Positions 1 through 6,405 of a DNA stretch of 11,681 nucleotides are shown here, piece after piece. The notes under the pieces were generated by a model. That model was not told where the DNA came from. It saw only the letters and a program-made list of their open reading frames with translations, and made no database searches. A program made the position numbers and the translations under genes. How positions within the stretch are numbered: the stretch's first letter is position 1; each line of letters opens with the position of its first letter. The stretch is from JAHDDW01 sp964648795. Lineage in GTDB: Bacteria > Actinomycetota > Acidimicrobiia > Acidimicrobiales > SZUA-35. The stretch spans positions 1-11,681 of the forward strand of contig CAZYMB010000022.1 of NCBI GenBank assembly GCA_964648795.1. The letters run 5' to 3'.

Positions 1-1145
1 TGAACGAAGAAAACGAAATCAGTGACTTTGACTGGCTAGACGGGGTGCTCGGCATACCCGAAGACTCAGAACCTGCCCTACATCTTTGTCAGCCAAACGT
101 TGACAACCCAAACTTCCTCTTACCCATGACGCACCCTAAGGCAACGGCTGAATTTGTCAACAAGTTCAACGATGACATAGGCATGGCAAAGAGGCTGAAG
201 ACCTTGACCGCCCAGCTTTCAGCTAAGGCGGGAGTCTTCGACAAGCTCGCCCCTAAAACCGGAAGCGACAATGTAGCGTTGCTGCGACGCTGGCCTCTAA
301 TAACTGAACTTGAGAAACAACTTGGCGAGGACGAGCTGTTAGCAGCTATCACTATTGGGGAAAGGCGCCGCAACCGCAAGCCTGTTCTTCATCTAGTCAC
401 ACCCGAAGGCAAAAATGTTGGCTTCGCCAAGGTCGGGTGGAGTGAACTATCGAACAAACTCGTTCAACAAGAATCAGCGCTACTGCAACTTGTCGAAGAC
501 CGCCTTGGACCAAACCTAGTGGCACCAAAAGTCACGGCCGAATTCGAGTGGACTTCAGGAACCGTAGTTGTCACAAGCCCTGTCCCCCTTAACCCGACAC
601 CGACTAAGTCAGAGTTCAGCGCGGAGCACTTCAAGGCCATTGCAGAAGTTAATGGAACCAAGGTTGAATCCTTCAAGGATTTGGACTTCGTTGGCGACAC
701 CCCGGAGATCGCTGACCACGTCAACTTGGACCTCCTGCGATCTCGATATGAAGACGATATGGTTCGAATGGGATTCTGGCACGGAGACTTAACTCCATGG
801 AACACATCCACTAATGGCAACATTATTTCGGTTTGGGACTGGGAGTTTGGGTCCGACAATGCTCCAGTTGGTTTCGACCAGCTTCATCGAGCGTTCGAGA
901 TATTACGTCGTGATCCAGCCAACACCGCCACCGAAGCAATCCATGGAATTCACAGCCAAGCTGCCAAAATTCTGCAACCTCTTAATCAACCAGTTGAATC
1001 TGTGTTCCGTCTCTACATCATCGAACTCCTAAGAAGAGAACTTATGCTTCAAGGCCAGCTTTTTGCTAATACAGGCTTAAATCAGTTGCCGCAACTAATC
1101 GCATTCCTACGAGAAGACGGCCTGGGTACTCTCACTGAGGGCTAA
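1..1145 (+). CDS. Kinase-like protein of the APH/choline kinase fold (5' edge at window start)
   Basis: The C-terminal half carries the phosphotransferase catalytic loop HGDLTPWN and, 17 residues after its Asp, a DWEFG metal-binding motif. Numbering from an internal GTG at 45, these are H246, D248, N253 and D265. A plausible N-lobe Lys (K129, in GFAKVG) and helix Glu (E143) come earlier. These motifs define the aminoglycoside phosphotransferase/choline kinase fold (PF01636-like), so ATP-dependent phosphorylation of a small hydroxylated molecule is expected; the substrate cannot be read. The first ~100 residues match nothing I recognise. The frame is open from base 3 to the left edge, and bases 1-2 are 'tg', so the true start is probably an ATG or GTG missing only its first base; the 45 GTG is then internal. 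The stop TAA (1143-1145) overlaps the stop of the convergent polysaccharide ligase-like gene. Relatives with this motif occur in surface polysaccharide loci, which fits that neighbour, but the two are on opposite strands. Confidence 0.85.
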   Translation, partial: NEENEISDFDWLDGVLGIPEDSEPALHLCQPNVDNPNFLLPMTHPKATAEFVNKFNDDIGMAKRLKTLTAQLSAKAGVFDKLAPKTGSDNVALLRRWPLITELEKQLGEDELLAAITIGERRRNRKPVLHLVTPEGKNVGFAKVGWSELSNKLVQQESALLQLVEDRLGPNLVAPKVTAEFEWTSGTVVVTSPVPLNPTPTKSEFSAEHFKAIAEVNGTKVESFKDLDFVGDTPEIADHVNLDLLRSRYEDDMVRMGFWHGDLTPWNTSTNGNIISVWDWEFGSDNAPVGFDQLHRAFEILRRDPANTATEAIHGIHSQAAKILQPLNQPVESVFRLYIIELLRRELMLQGQLFANTGLNQLPQLIAFLREDGLGTLTEG

Positions 1146-2443
1146 GAAACTCTCGTTAGTTCTTTCGATTCGATCTCGACTACCTCGGGGCGGTCGTTGC
1201 CTAGTTCTTTTATTCTGATAGCGACTACCAGTGCTCCAAGCACTGTAAAGAGTTGTTCTGGTACTTGAAGATAGAAGAAGACTTGAATACTGGACATAAA
1301 GATAACTGTATGCGCCCAGAGGCCAATTCGATTCACCGGATGCAGTGTTGTTTTGAAGAAGGTAAACATTGCCATTGCCCAGCCAGTCAAACCAACAAGT
1401 CCGTGCACAAAGATTAGATTCCAAAGCTGTCCATGTGTTCCGAGCGGTGCCGGCAAGCCTGCAACTGTGCGTGTAGTTCCCCACCCAAATATCGGACGTT
1501 CTAGCCCAATACGAATTGCTTCGGTAGCTAAAGCTGTTCGGTCAGTATCTGAATGGCCAGAATTCAAACGAGCCAATACGAGGTCACCAAGTGGGGTTAT
1601 ATAGAAAAGTGCGATACCAATAGAGAGTAGAACCATTATGCGTCCAACCACCTGGGTCACACGCCCAGATCGCAGAATTGCATAGAGCACACCTGCGCCA
1701 AGGCTTAGCCAGAGACCACGGTTAAGTGAGGTAACAATCGGTACAACCGAAGCAAAGAGCATCAGTCGAACCAGCTTTTGATTGATTCCAACTCGTACAT
1801 CATTTAACGTCATCAATGCGAATGGTGTAAGTAACGCCATCATCGAGCCCCAACCATTTGTGAAAGAGAATGGCGCTTTGGAACGAGGTACCGGGAACCC
1901 AAGAAATTCTTGTGTATCTGCGAAACTAGGGTTTAGGGTAACCCCGATGGCTTCGTTGTCTTGCAAGAAGCCTGGGAGTAGGTAGCCGAGTGGCGATTGG
2001 AAACTAAAGTCACCGAGGACATAGGCAAGGTAACCACCCGCAACTGTCGCCATCCAGTAGTAAGTGAAGGCTCTAATAATTCGCCATACTGTTATGCCTG
2101 CGCCACCATTCAGCAAGTAAACAGCAAATACAGTGGCACTTAAATACCAGGCTGCTCTCAAACTAAAGAAAGAGAGTTGACCGAAGCGCTCTAAGCTCAG
2201 CGCCGAACCTGCAACGGCCACTAGGAACACGATCCACCAACCAAACCCAGTTGGTACGACCAGTTTGCGTCGCTGCAGCAAAGAAACTGCCATGGGTATA
2301 GCCAGGATGAACCACATAAAGAATGATGTGCCTAAAAGAAACCAAAGAGGCTGCAGCCCTATGAGCATCATCAATGGCCAAGCCTGCAATGGGGCTTCGG
2401 CTTCTGCTCTGTATTCGGTTACTCTGAGAGTCTCTGTAGTCAT
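1142..2443 (-). CDS. O-antigen ligase/polymerase family membrane protein (Wzy_C-like)
   Basis: A 433-residue polytopic membrane protein with about 10-12 hydrophobic segments. The first lie at about residues 23-56 and 68-82 and the last at about 340-363 and 375-410. Family-like features are the SLNRG motif (R242) opening a helix and a long extracytoplasmic segment at about 281-340. That segment contains DRTALATEA (about 301-309), an FGWGT motif (319-323) and THGQLWN (336-342, H337), the usual position of the functional His before the last helices. Proteins of this type transfer or polymerise lipid-linked glycans on the outer face of the cytoplasmic membrane; O-antigen ligase, polymerase and teichuronic-type polymerase cannot be told apart here. 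The start is the ATG at 2441-2443, with a weak AGGT about 5 nt upstream. The stop is TAG (1142-1144), overlapping the stop of the convergent kinase-like gene. It lies 91 bp downstream of the tyrS-alkyltransferase unit on the same strand, so partial read-through is possible. Confidence 0.85.
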   Translation of the reverse strand: MTTETLRVTEYRAEAEAPLQAWPLMMLIGLQPLWFLLGTSFFMWFILAIPMAVSLLQRRKLVVPTGFGWWIVFLVAVAGSALSLERFGQLSFFSLRAAWYLSATVFAVYLLNGGAGITVWRIIRAFTYYWMATVAGGYLAYVLGDFSFQSPLGYLLPGFLQDNEAIGVTLNPSFADTQEFLGFPVPRSKAPFSFTNGWGSMMALLTPFALMTLNDVRVGINQKLVRLMLFASVVPIVTSLNRGLWLSLGAGVLYAILRSGRVTQVVGRIMVLLSIGIALFYITPLGDLVLARLNSGHSDTDRTALATEAIRIGLERPIFGWGTTRTVAGLPAPLGTHGQLWNLIFVHGLVGLTGWAMAMFTFFKTTLHPVNRIGLWAHTVIFMSSIQVFFYLQVPEQLFTVLGALVVAIRIKELGNDRPEVVEIESKELTRVS

Positions 2444-2534
2444 AAAATACCTAAAACGGCCTATGTACTAAGTCGGCAGAAACCCTAAAGTCCTAAATGA
2501 AGACCCTAACTAAATAGCAAGAGACGGAATAAGC
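2444..2534. repeat. Intergenic region with four CCTAA/TTAGG units upstream of the ligase-like gene
   Basis: This 91-bp gap holds four CCTAA units (TTAGG on the - strand) starting at 2450, 2484, 2492 and 2505. Two are adjacent as an 8-bp tandem (CCTAAAGT then CCTAAATG, 2484-2499). The gap also carries the promoter and translation signals of the membrane protein read to the left from 2443. No clear TAnnnT box 6-7 nt before that ATG is visible, so this gene may have a leadered mRNA. The repeats could be an operator, or chance in an A/T- and C-rich spacer; I see no terminator hairpin with a T-tract. Confidence 0.3.
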
Positions 2535-2807
2535 CTATTTCCAGGCCTCAATATGACCATTTTTGCAAGAAATGGCTTCTTTAGCTAGCAACTGAGCCTG
2601 TTCTACCGCCCCATGAGGATGGAGCCTGCCTTTGCTATTTACTACCCGCCACCAGGGCAAGTCCTCGCCGGCTGTTCGCAGGAAGTTGCCAACAGCTCGT
2701 GCAGCACCCGGGAATCCGGCCTCGCTAGCAACCTCTCCGTAGGTCAGCACATCGCCTGGCTTGCTTTCCGTCAAGACTCGAGCGACCGAGGCTTCAAACT
2801 TACTCAT
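2535..2807 (-). CDS. Alkyltransferase-like protein (ATL, MGMT family, no catalytic Cys)
   Basis: A 90-residue protein of the O6-alkylguanine-DNA alkyltransferase DNA-binding domain family (PF01035). The N-terminal part has LTYGEVA (Y23 in the base-flipping position), then GAARAVGN (R37, the arginine finger on the recognition helix), then LPWWRVVNSKG (P51-W52-W53-R54). In true MGMT the last motif is PCHRV with the alkyl-accepting Cys. Trp at that place is the hallmark of alkyltransferase-like proteins, which bind O6-alkylguanine without repairing it and hand the lesion to nucleotide excision repair. The length is typical of the short ATL group. Its ATG (2805-2807) overlaps the tyrS stop TGA (2804-2806) as ATGA, so translation is probably coupled to tyrS and no separate promoter is needed. 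The pairing with tyrS has no obvious functional logic and may simply be shared expression. Confidence 0.92.
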   Translation of the reverse strand: MSKFEASVARVLTESKPGDVLTYGEVASEAGFPGAARAVGNFLRTAGEDLPWWRVVNSKGRLHPHGAVEQAQLLAKEAISCKNGHIEAWK

Positions 2808-4090
2808 ACAAATTCGAGGACGTGAACGGCTTTCTTACCTTTGTGCACAACAACGTACCTGCCATGTTGTAAATCATCTTTACTAATGGCCTGACCGGCG
2901 ACAAGTTTTGCACCATTGACTGCCACACCGTTCTGTTTGATAAGTCGAGCTGCTTCTGACTTAGACGCTACAACCTCAGCATTGCTTAAAATTACTGAAC
3001 AGTTGTCATCGTCGGCTAGTAATGAATTTGACAGTTGAGCTGTTGGAACCTCGGCTGCCAAAGCTTGTAGCGTTTCTTCATCGAGGCTTCCGACATCTGC
3101 TTTGCCGAACAAGACACCAGACACACTCTGGGCCCGACTAGTTGCTTCGGCGCCATGTACTAATGTTGTTAGTTCTTCTGCGATTCGCTTTTGCCCGACA
3201 CGTGCTGCTAGGTCTGCATTGTGTTCTGTCATAACTTGGCTAATTGTGTCTAAATCGAGCAAAGTGAACTGAAGCAGAAGCTTCTCGACATCTTCATCTG
3301 GTGTCTGAATCCAGGCTTGGTAGAACTTGTATGGAGACATCATCTCTGGGTCTAACCAAAGGGTCTCTCCCCCAGCGGTCTTGCCGTACTTTGAACCATC
3401 AGCCTTTGTGAGCAGCGGCGTAGTCAGAGCAAAAGCTTTCTTCTGTGACTTCTTGCGGATTAGTTCGACCCCGAGTGAGATGTTGCCCCACTGGTCGCTA
3501 CCACCAATTTGCATTTCGCAGTTCTCGTTCTCTGAAAGCCACCAGAAGTCGAATGCCTGCAGCAGCATGTATGAGAACTCGGTGTATGAGATACCGGTTT
3601 CTGAAGACATTCGTGACTTGACTGAGTCTTTAGCAACCATCTGGTTGACGGTGATGTGTTTGCCAACATCTCGCATGAACTCAAGCGCTGAAACGTCTTT
3701 GGTCCAGTCGTAGTTGTTCACAAGGATTGCTGGGTTGTCTCCGTCGAAATCTAAGAACCTTGATAGCTGACCCTTAATCGCTTCCAAATTCTCGGTCAGA
3801 GTCTGCGCATCAAGAAGGTTTCGTTCGGCTGACTTTCCGCCAGGGTCACCAATCATCCCTGTAGACCCACCGGCTAGAGCGATTGCTCGATGACCAGCAA
3901 GCTGGAAACGACGCAGCAACAACAAACCCATAAGGTTTCCAACATGCAGACTCTTTGCTGTTGGGTCGAATCCGTCATAAACCCCAATTGGACCTTCAGC
4001 TAAGCGTTCGGCAAGTTCGGCTCTATCAGTAGTGTCGTGAATAAGCCCACGTGCCTCTAGGTCATCTAGAAGGTTTGGATTCAATGTCAT
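2804..4090 (-). CDS. tyrS: Tyrosyl-tRNA synthetase
   Basis: This 428-residue class I synthetase charges tRNA-Tyr in the cytoplasm. The N-terminal Rossmann domain has YDGFDPTA (38-45) followed by the HIGH-type signature HVGN (49-52). The tyrosine pocket is marked by YTEFSYMLLQAFD (169-181; Y169, Q178 and D181) and GGSDQWGN (196-203). The KMSKS-type loop reads SKYGKT (233-238), the bacterial TyrS form. The C-terminal part (about 364-410) is an S4-like RNA-binding domain with SEAARLIKQNGVAVNG. Length and domain order are those of standard bacterial TyrS. The ATG at 4088-4090 is supported by a -10 box TATTAT ending exactly 7 nt upstream, which suggests a leaderless transcript and argues against a T-box or other leader control. 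The gene is followed by a coupled alkyltransferase-like gene through an ATGA overlap. Confidence 0.99.
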   Translation of the reverse strand: MTLNPNLLDDLEARGLIHDTTDRAELAERLAEGPIGVYDGFDPTAKSLHVGNLMGLLLLRRFQLAGHRAIALAGGSTGMIGDPGGKSAERNLLDAQTLTENLEAIKGQLSRFLDFDGDNPAILVNNYDWTKDVSALEFMRDVGKHITVNQMVAKDSVKSRMSSETGISYTEFSYMLLQAFDFWWLSENENCEMQIGGSDQWGNISLGVELIRKKSQKKAFALTTPLLTKADGSKYGKTAGGETLWLDPEMMSPYKFYQAWIQTPDEDVEKLLLQFTLLDLDTISQVMTEHNADLAARVGQKRIAEELTTLVHGAEATSRAQSVSGVLFGKADVGSLDEETLQALAAEVPTAQLSNSLLADDDNCSVILSNAEVVASKSEAARLIKQNGVAVNGAKLVAGQAISKDDLQHGRYVVVHKGKKAVHVLEFV

Positions 4091-4097
4091 GGACTAG

Positions 4098-4103
4098 ATA
4101 ATA
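4098..4103 (-). promoter_or_regulatory. tyrS -10 box, leaderless layout
   Basis: Read on the - strand, TATTAT is followed by 7 nt (CTAGTCC) and then the tyrS ATG. A -10 hexamer at this distance places transcription start on or next to the A of the start codon, as in leaderless actinobacterial mRNAs. There is no Shine-Dalgarno sequence in the spacer. No convincing -35 box is visible; a GTGAC-like match lies 15 bp further upstream. Confidence 0.65.
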
Positions 4104-4121
4104 GCCGCTCGACACCGTCGT

Positions 4122-4170
4122 CACGTGCTAGATCTAAAGGCTCTGAGTACTCTCAGGTGGCCTAAAGGCC
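4122..4170. other. Cluster of palindromes between the small membrane protein gene and tyrS
   Basis: Within 49 bp are CACGTG (4122-4127), TAGATCTA (4129-4136), the stem-loop CTGAG-TACT-CTCAG (4143-4156) and the stem-loop GGCC-TAAA-GGCC (4159-4170). The octamer CTAAAGGC occurs twice (4134-4141 and 4162-4169), flanking the first stem-loop. The block sits just downstream of the 4182-4727 gene and just upstream of the tyrS promoter, so it could act as a bidirectionally inert terminator, an operator for tyrS, or both. The stems are short (4-5 bp) and no T-tract follows on the - strand, so a standard intrinsic terminator is not supported. Confidence 0.3.
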
Positions 4171-4181
4171 TTCGCAGACTG

Positions 4182-4727
4182 TTAAAGACCTAGTCTTTGC
4201 CCACGATCTGAATGCGGGTGGAGCTTGTCAACCAGAGTAGACAAGTCCCCGGAAACTGAACTGGTTAACGCAGGAGCTTGCTCAGACCAGACACTTCGCA
4301 ATTCAGTATCATCCGGCCCCGGGCTAGTCACACTGGTCTCAACGCCTGTGCTGACAGTTTCTGGACTCACCTTTGCACTTAGTTCTTCATCAGATGGTTC
4401 AGTGGCTTCTTCGCTCGTCGCTTTATGACGTGCAGGAGAATTAGCTCGGGCTCGTAAGAAACCTACTACTGTGAGACCGCCAAAAAGATACCCGGCTGGG
4501 AACGTCAATACTTGAGTGACCAAAAGCAGAGGGAACACGGCCATGGAGGCTATAGCTAGCGGAACATTTACTAGCACGCTCGTTCCAATAGCGATCTTCT
4601 GCTCTCTACTTGAAAGAAGGTTCTCATCAAAAATGGCGTTCACATGAGAATTTATCCTGATAGCTTTTCCGCGCCAAGACAGCTCCGTCCAATTGCTCTC
4701 GTTATTAATCCGCCTGCTGTCGCCCAT
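4182..4727 (-). CDS. Two-helix membrane protein of unknown function with an acidic Ser/Thr-rich tail
   Basis: I do not recognise this 181-residue protein. It begins with a polar stretch (1-43), then has two closely spaced hydrophobic segments (about 46-70 and 73-91) forming a probable hairpin, followed by the basic RARA at 92-95 and a long low-complexity tail (about 96-181) rich in Ser, Thr, Glu, Asp and Pro. The positive residues right after the second helix suggest that both ends are cytoplasmic. The start ATG (4725-4727) is supported by TAGAGT ending 6 nt upstream. It lies between the NUDIX gene and tyrS on the same strand with gaps of 74 and 91 bp. The opposite strand contains only a short shadow frame. 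The last codons and stop TAA (4182-4184) lie inside a perfect 6-bp inverted repeat (4184-4198). No enzymatic motif is visible, and no function should be inferred. Confidence 0.75.
   Translation of the reverse strand: MGDSRRINNESNWTELSWRGKAIRINSHVNAIFDENLLSSREQKIAIGTSVLVNVPLAIASMAVFPLLLVTQVLTFPAGYLFGGLTVVGFLRARANSPARHKATSEEATEPSDEELSAKVSPETVSTGVETSVTSPGPDDTELRSVWSEQAPALTSSVSGDLSTLVDKLHPHSDRGQRLGL
4184..4198 (-). terminator. Short perfect inverted repeat across the stop of the two-helix protein gene
   Basis: AAAGAC-CTA-GTCTTT forms a 6-bp stem with a 3-nt loop. On the - strand it covers the last four sense codons and the first base of the TAA stop. The following bases lack a clear T-run, so if it ends transcription it does so weakly. 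Chance is a real alternative. Confidence 0.25.
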
Positions 4728-4733
4728 ACGGTT

Positions 4734-4739
4734 ACTCTA
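4734..4739 (-). promoter_or_regulatory. -10 box for the two-helix membrane protein gene, leaderless layout
   Basis: On the - strand GATAGAGT ends 6 nt (AACCGT) before the ATG at 4727. The TAnnnT core fits an actinobacterial -10 element placing transcription start at or one base before the start codon. No Shine-Dalgarno sequence lies between. The box falls in the 74-bp gap after the NUDIX gene, so this gene can be transcribed independently. Confidence 0.55.
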
Positions 4740-4801
4740 TCAACCTGGGCAGAGAGCAAAACCTGTAAATCCTGCTCTTAATGGAGAACTGGCGATCACT
4801 T

Positions 4802-5383
4802 CTACCGCTCTAGGTTTGCGGCGACTTTAACCGCCCGACTCCAGGCAGTGAAGCTATCAGACTCCCTAACCCGATCGTCGTCGATAGAAACCCACTCCAC
4901 GTCTTTAACCTCATGGTTTCCTGTTGGAGTTATCTCTCCATCAGCAACAAACAGGAACCGCACGTCGAGATGCAAGTGCGCAGGCTCTTCTTCCCTTTCA
5001 GGAATCTCGTGAATATCTAAATCAATTGCTGGCCAAACTAGATCAAGGCTAACCAGGCCCGTTTCTTCGGCGACTTCTTTCGTTGCCACCTCTGCCAGAT
5101 TCGCCATGCCATCTGCATGACCACCAGGCTGAAGCCAACGTCCAAGCTTGCGGTGGTGGATGAGCAATACTGATTGTGTCGATGGCGACACAACAAAGCC
5201 AGAACCTGTTAGATGGCCCTCGAGGCAAGTTCGATGTAGCCAATCCGGATGACCCTCACCAAACTTAACCATTTCATCCGCTACGGTCTGCAACTCCGGG
5301 TTAGTTGCTGCAGCAGCATCAATTGTCTCATTTGGATCGCCTTCAGCAATACTGGTGTCGGAATCGAGCAACTGATATTTCAT
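4802..5383 (-). CDS. NUDIX hydrolase
   Basis: This 193-residue cytoplasmic protein has a NUDIX fold starting around residue 57 (GHLTGSGFVVS). LGRWLQPGGH (80-89) precedes the Nudix box at 88-110, which ends KEVAEETGL with the metal-binding glutamates E103, E106 and E107. The first box Glu is Ala (A94) and the usual Arg is Lys (K102). These two canonical residues form a salt bridge, so the changes may be paired. The catalytic glutamates are intact, so hydrolysis of a nucleoside diphosphate linked to another group remains expected; the substrate is not readable. The H-x-T-x-S entry, the QPGGH motif and the ~55-residue N-terminal helical extension match a family common in actinobacteria. The start is the ATG at 5381-5383, with TAGGTT ending 6 nt upstream. 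It is divergent from the dehydrogenase gene, with 76 bp between starts. Confidence 0.95.
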   Translation of the reverse strand: MKYQLLDSDTSIAEGDPNETIDAAAATNPELQTVADEMVKFGEGHPDWLHRTCLEGHLTGSGFVVSPSTQSVLLIHHRKLGRWLQPGGHADGMANLAEVATKEVAEETGLVSLDLVWPAIDLDIHEIPEREEEPAHLHLDVRFLFVADGEITPTGNHEVKDVEWVSIDDDRVRESDSFTAWSRAVKVAANLER

Positions 5384-5389
5384 ACCTTA

Positions 5390-5395
5390 AACCTA
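5390..5395 (-). promoter_or_regulatory. -10 box for the NUDIX gene, leaderless layout
   Basis: On the - strand TAGGTT is followed by 6 nt (TAAGGT) and the ATG. An AAGG lies too close to the ATG (1 nt) to serve as a normal Shine-Dalgarno sequence. A TTTGAT 16 bp upstream of the box is a possible but weak -35. It shares the 76-bp divergent region with the dehydrogenase promoter. Confidence 0.5.
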
Positions 5396-5446
5396 CCGTC
5401 GACACAAATACATCAAATCCAGGAGACACCATGGGTAAACCTGGGA

Positions 5447-5452
5447 TAGTCT
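5447..5452 (+). promoter_or_regulatory. -10 box for the dehydrogenase gene, leaderless layout
   Basis: GATAGTCT ends 7 nt (CGTTCAT) before the GTG start at 5460. A -35-like GAGACA (5423-5428) lies 18 bp upstream of the hexamer. There is no Shine-Dalgarno sequence in the spacer. The in-frame stop TAA at 5436-5438 and the lack of any other ATG/GTG after it make this GTG the only sensible start. Confidence 0.6.
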
Positions 5453-5459
5453 CGTTCAT

Positions 5460-6401
5460 GTGATTAAGTGCCTAATAGCCACCAGTGAACTCGAACTGTG
5501 GAAAACCGAGTTAGAGCGGCCAGAATTTGCCTCATTCCAGACGACTCTGGTTGACAACAGCGAGGAAGCAGCAGCCCATCTGGCCGAGGCTGAGGTAGCT
5601 ATCGGCATCCCTTTTCTGTTAGCGCCAGGCCTCGAGGGAGCGACCAACCTAAAGTGGGTCCAGTCAACTTTTACTGGATTTGACGCGCTATGCGCACCCG
5701 GCATGCGCCGAGACTATGCCTTAACCAACATGCGAGATGTGTTCTCTAAACCGATCGCCGAATATGTCTTCGCTCACCTGCTTGCGCACAAGAACCTTCT
5801 CGCCAAACATGCTGCCGATCAAGCAAATTCAACCTGGAACCAGGTTCCAAGTCACCAGATAGCTGGCTCGACGATGACAATTTTTGGTACTGGCTCAATT
5901 GGTTCAGAGATAGCTCGCACTGCGAAAGCTTTCGGCATTCAAACTATTGGCATAAACAGGTCGGGGCGACAAGTGGCTGACTTTGACCAGATCTACACAA
6001 TGGCCAACGTCGACCAAGCTCTCGCCGAACCTGCTGACACTGTCGTCACAGTTCTACCTGACACACCTGAAACCAGTAATTACTTTGACGCCGCGTTCTT
6101 TGACAAACTACAGGGATCTCCCCTATTCATAAACGTAGGACGTGGCCAAAGCGTTGTTGAGCACGACCTCATTGCAGCACTCGATCAAGCTAAACTAGAT
6201 CACGCAGTTCTCGATGTATTCCAAACAGAACCACTGCCAAAGTCATCGCCCTTATGGTCCCATGACAAAGTCACGGTGACGCCACATAAGTCTGGCTATA
6301 TTTCAATGCAACCAATCATCGATGTCGTGGCAGAGAACTGTAGACGCTATGTATCAGGCGAAGAGCTCATGCACCTAGCCGACTTTGAGAAGGGCTATTA
6401 A
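5460..6401 (+). CDS. D-2-hydroxyacid dehydrogenase (NAD(P)-dependent)
   Basis: This 313-residue soluble enzyme interconverts 2-oxoacids and D-2-hydroxyacids. The cofactor domain has the Rossmann motif GTGSIG (143-148), with INRSGR (165-170) at the end of the second strand. An Arg there (R167) is common in NADP(H)-preferring members such as glyoxylate/hydroxypyruvate reductases. The catalytic triad is visible as R228 in INVGRG, E257 in QTEPLP and H276 in TPHKSG. The substrate-binding N-terminal part (about 1-95) is divergent, as is usual in the GhrA-like branch. Glyoxylate or hydroxypyruvate reduction is a reasonable guess but not proven. GTG start; see the -10 box at 5447. The gene is followed after only 4 nt by the next + strand gene, so they are probably cotranscribed. 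Confidence 0.95.
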   Translation: MIKCLIATSELELWKTELERPEFASFQTTLVDNSEEAAAHLAEAEVAIGIPFLLAPGLEGATNLKWVQSTFTGFDALCAPGMRRDYALTNMRDVFSKPIAEYVFAHLLAHKNLLAKHAADQANSTWNQVPSHQIAGSTMTIFGTGSIGSEIARTAKAFGIQTIGINRSGRQVADFDQIYTMANVDQALAEPADTVVTVLPDTPETSNYFDAAFFDKLQGSPLFINVGRGQSVVEHDLIAALDQAKLDHAVLDVFQTEPLPKSSPLWSHDKVTVTPHKSGYISMQPIIDVVAENCRRYVSGEELMHLADFEKGY

Positions 6402-6405
6402 TTAA

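Larger units (their letters stand above)
5384..5459. promoter_or_regulatory. Divergent promoter region between the NUDIX and dehydrogenase genes
   Basis: This 76-bp gap carries two outward-facing -10 boxes (5390-5395 on -, 5447-5452 on +) 51 bp apart, both at leaderless distance from their starts. The interval between them holds the palindromes GTCGAC (5398-5403) and CCATGG (5429-5434), but no longer inverted repeat that would indicate an operator. Confidence 0.5.

Noticed and set aside
464..859. Open - strand frame of 131 codons inside the kinase-like gene
   Set aside because: It is fully antisense to a gene with intact catalytic motifs, its translation is a low-complexity Ser/Thr/Arg mix, and it shows no family feature.
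1107..1484. - strand frame of 125 codons at the end of the ligase-like gene
   Set aside because: It lies in another frame of the same strand over the His-motif region of the ligase-like gene, with a low-complexity translation; a shadow.
3327..3713. + strand frame of 128 codons opposite tyrS
   Set aside because: It is antisense to the strongly conserved catalytic core of TyrS, so the open frame is a by-product of codon use.
4143..4170. Stem-loops read as a standard intrinsic terminator or a T-box leader for tyrS
   Set aside because: Stems are 4-5 bp with no T-tract, and a T-box would need a transcribed leader with its conserved boxes, whereas tyrS appears leaderless.
5249..5449. + strand frame of 66 codons running through the NUDIX/dehydrogenase divergent region
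   Set aside because: It covers both promoters and the NUDIX N-terminus in antisense and has no homology-like features.
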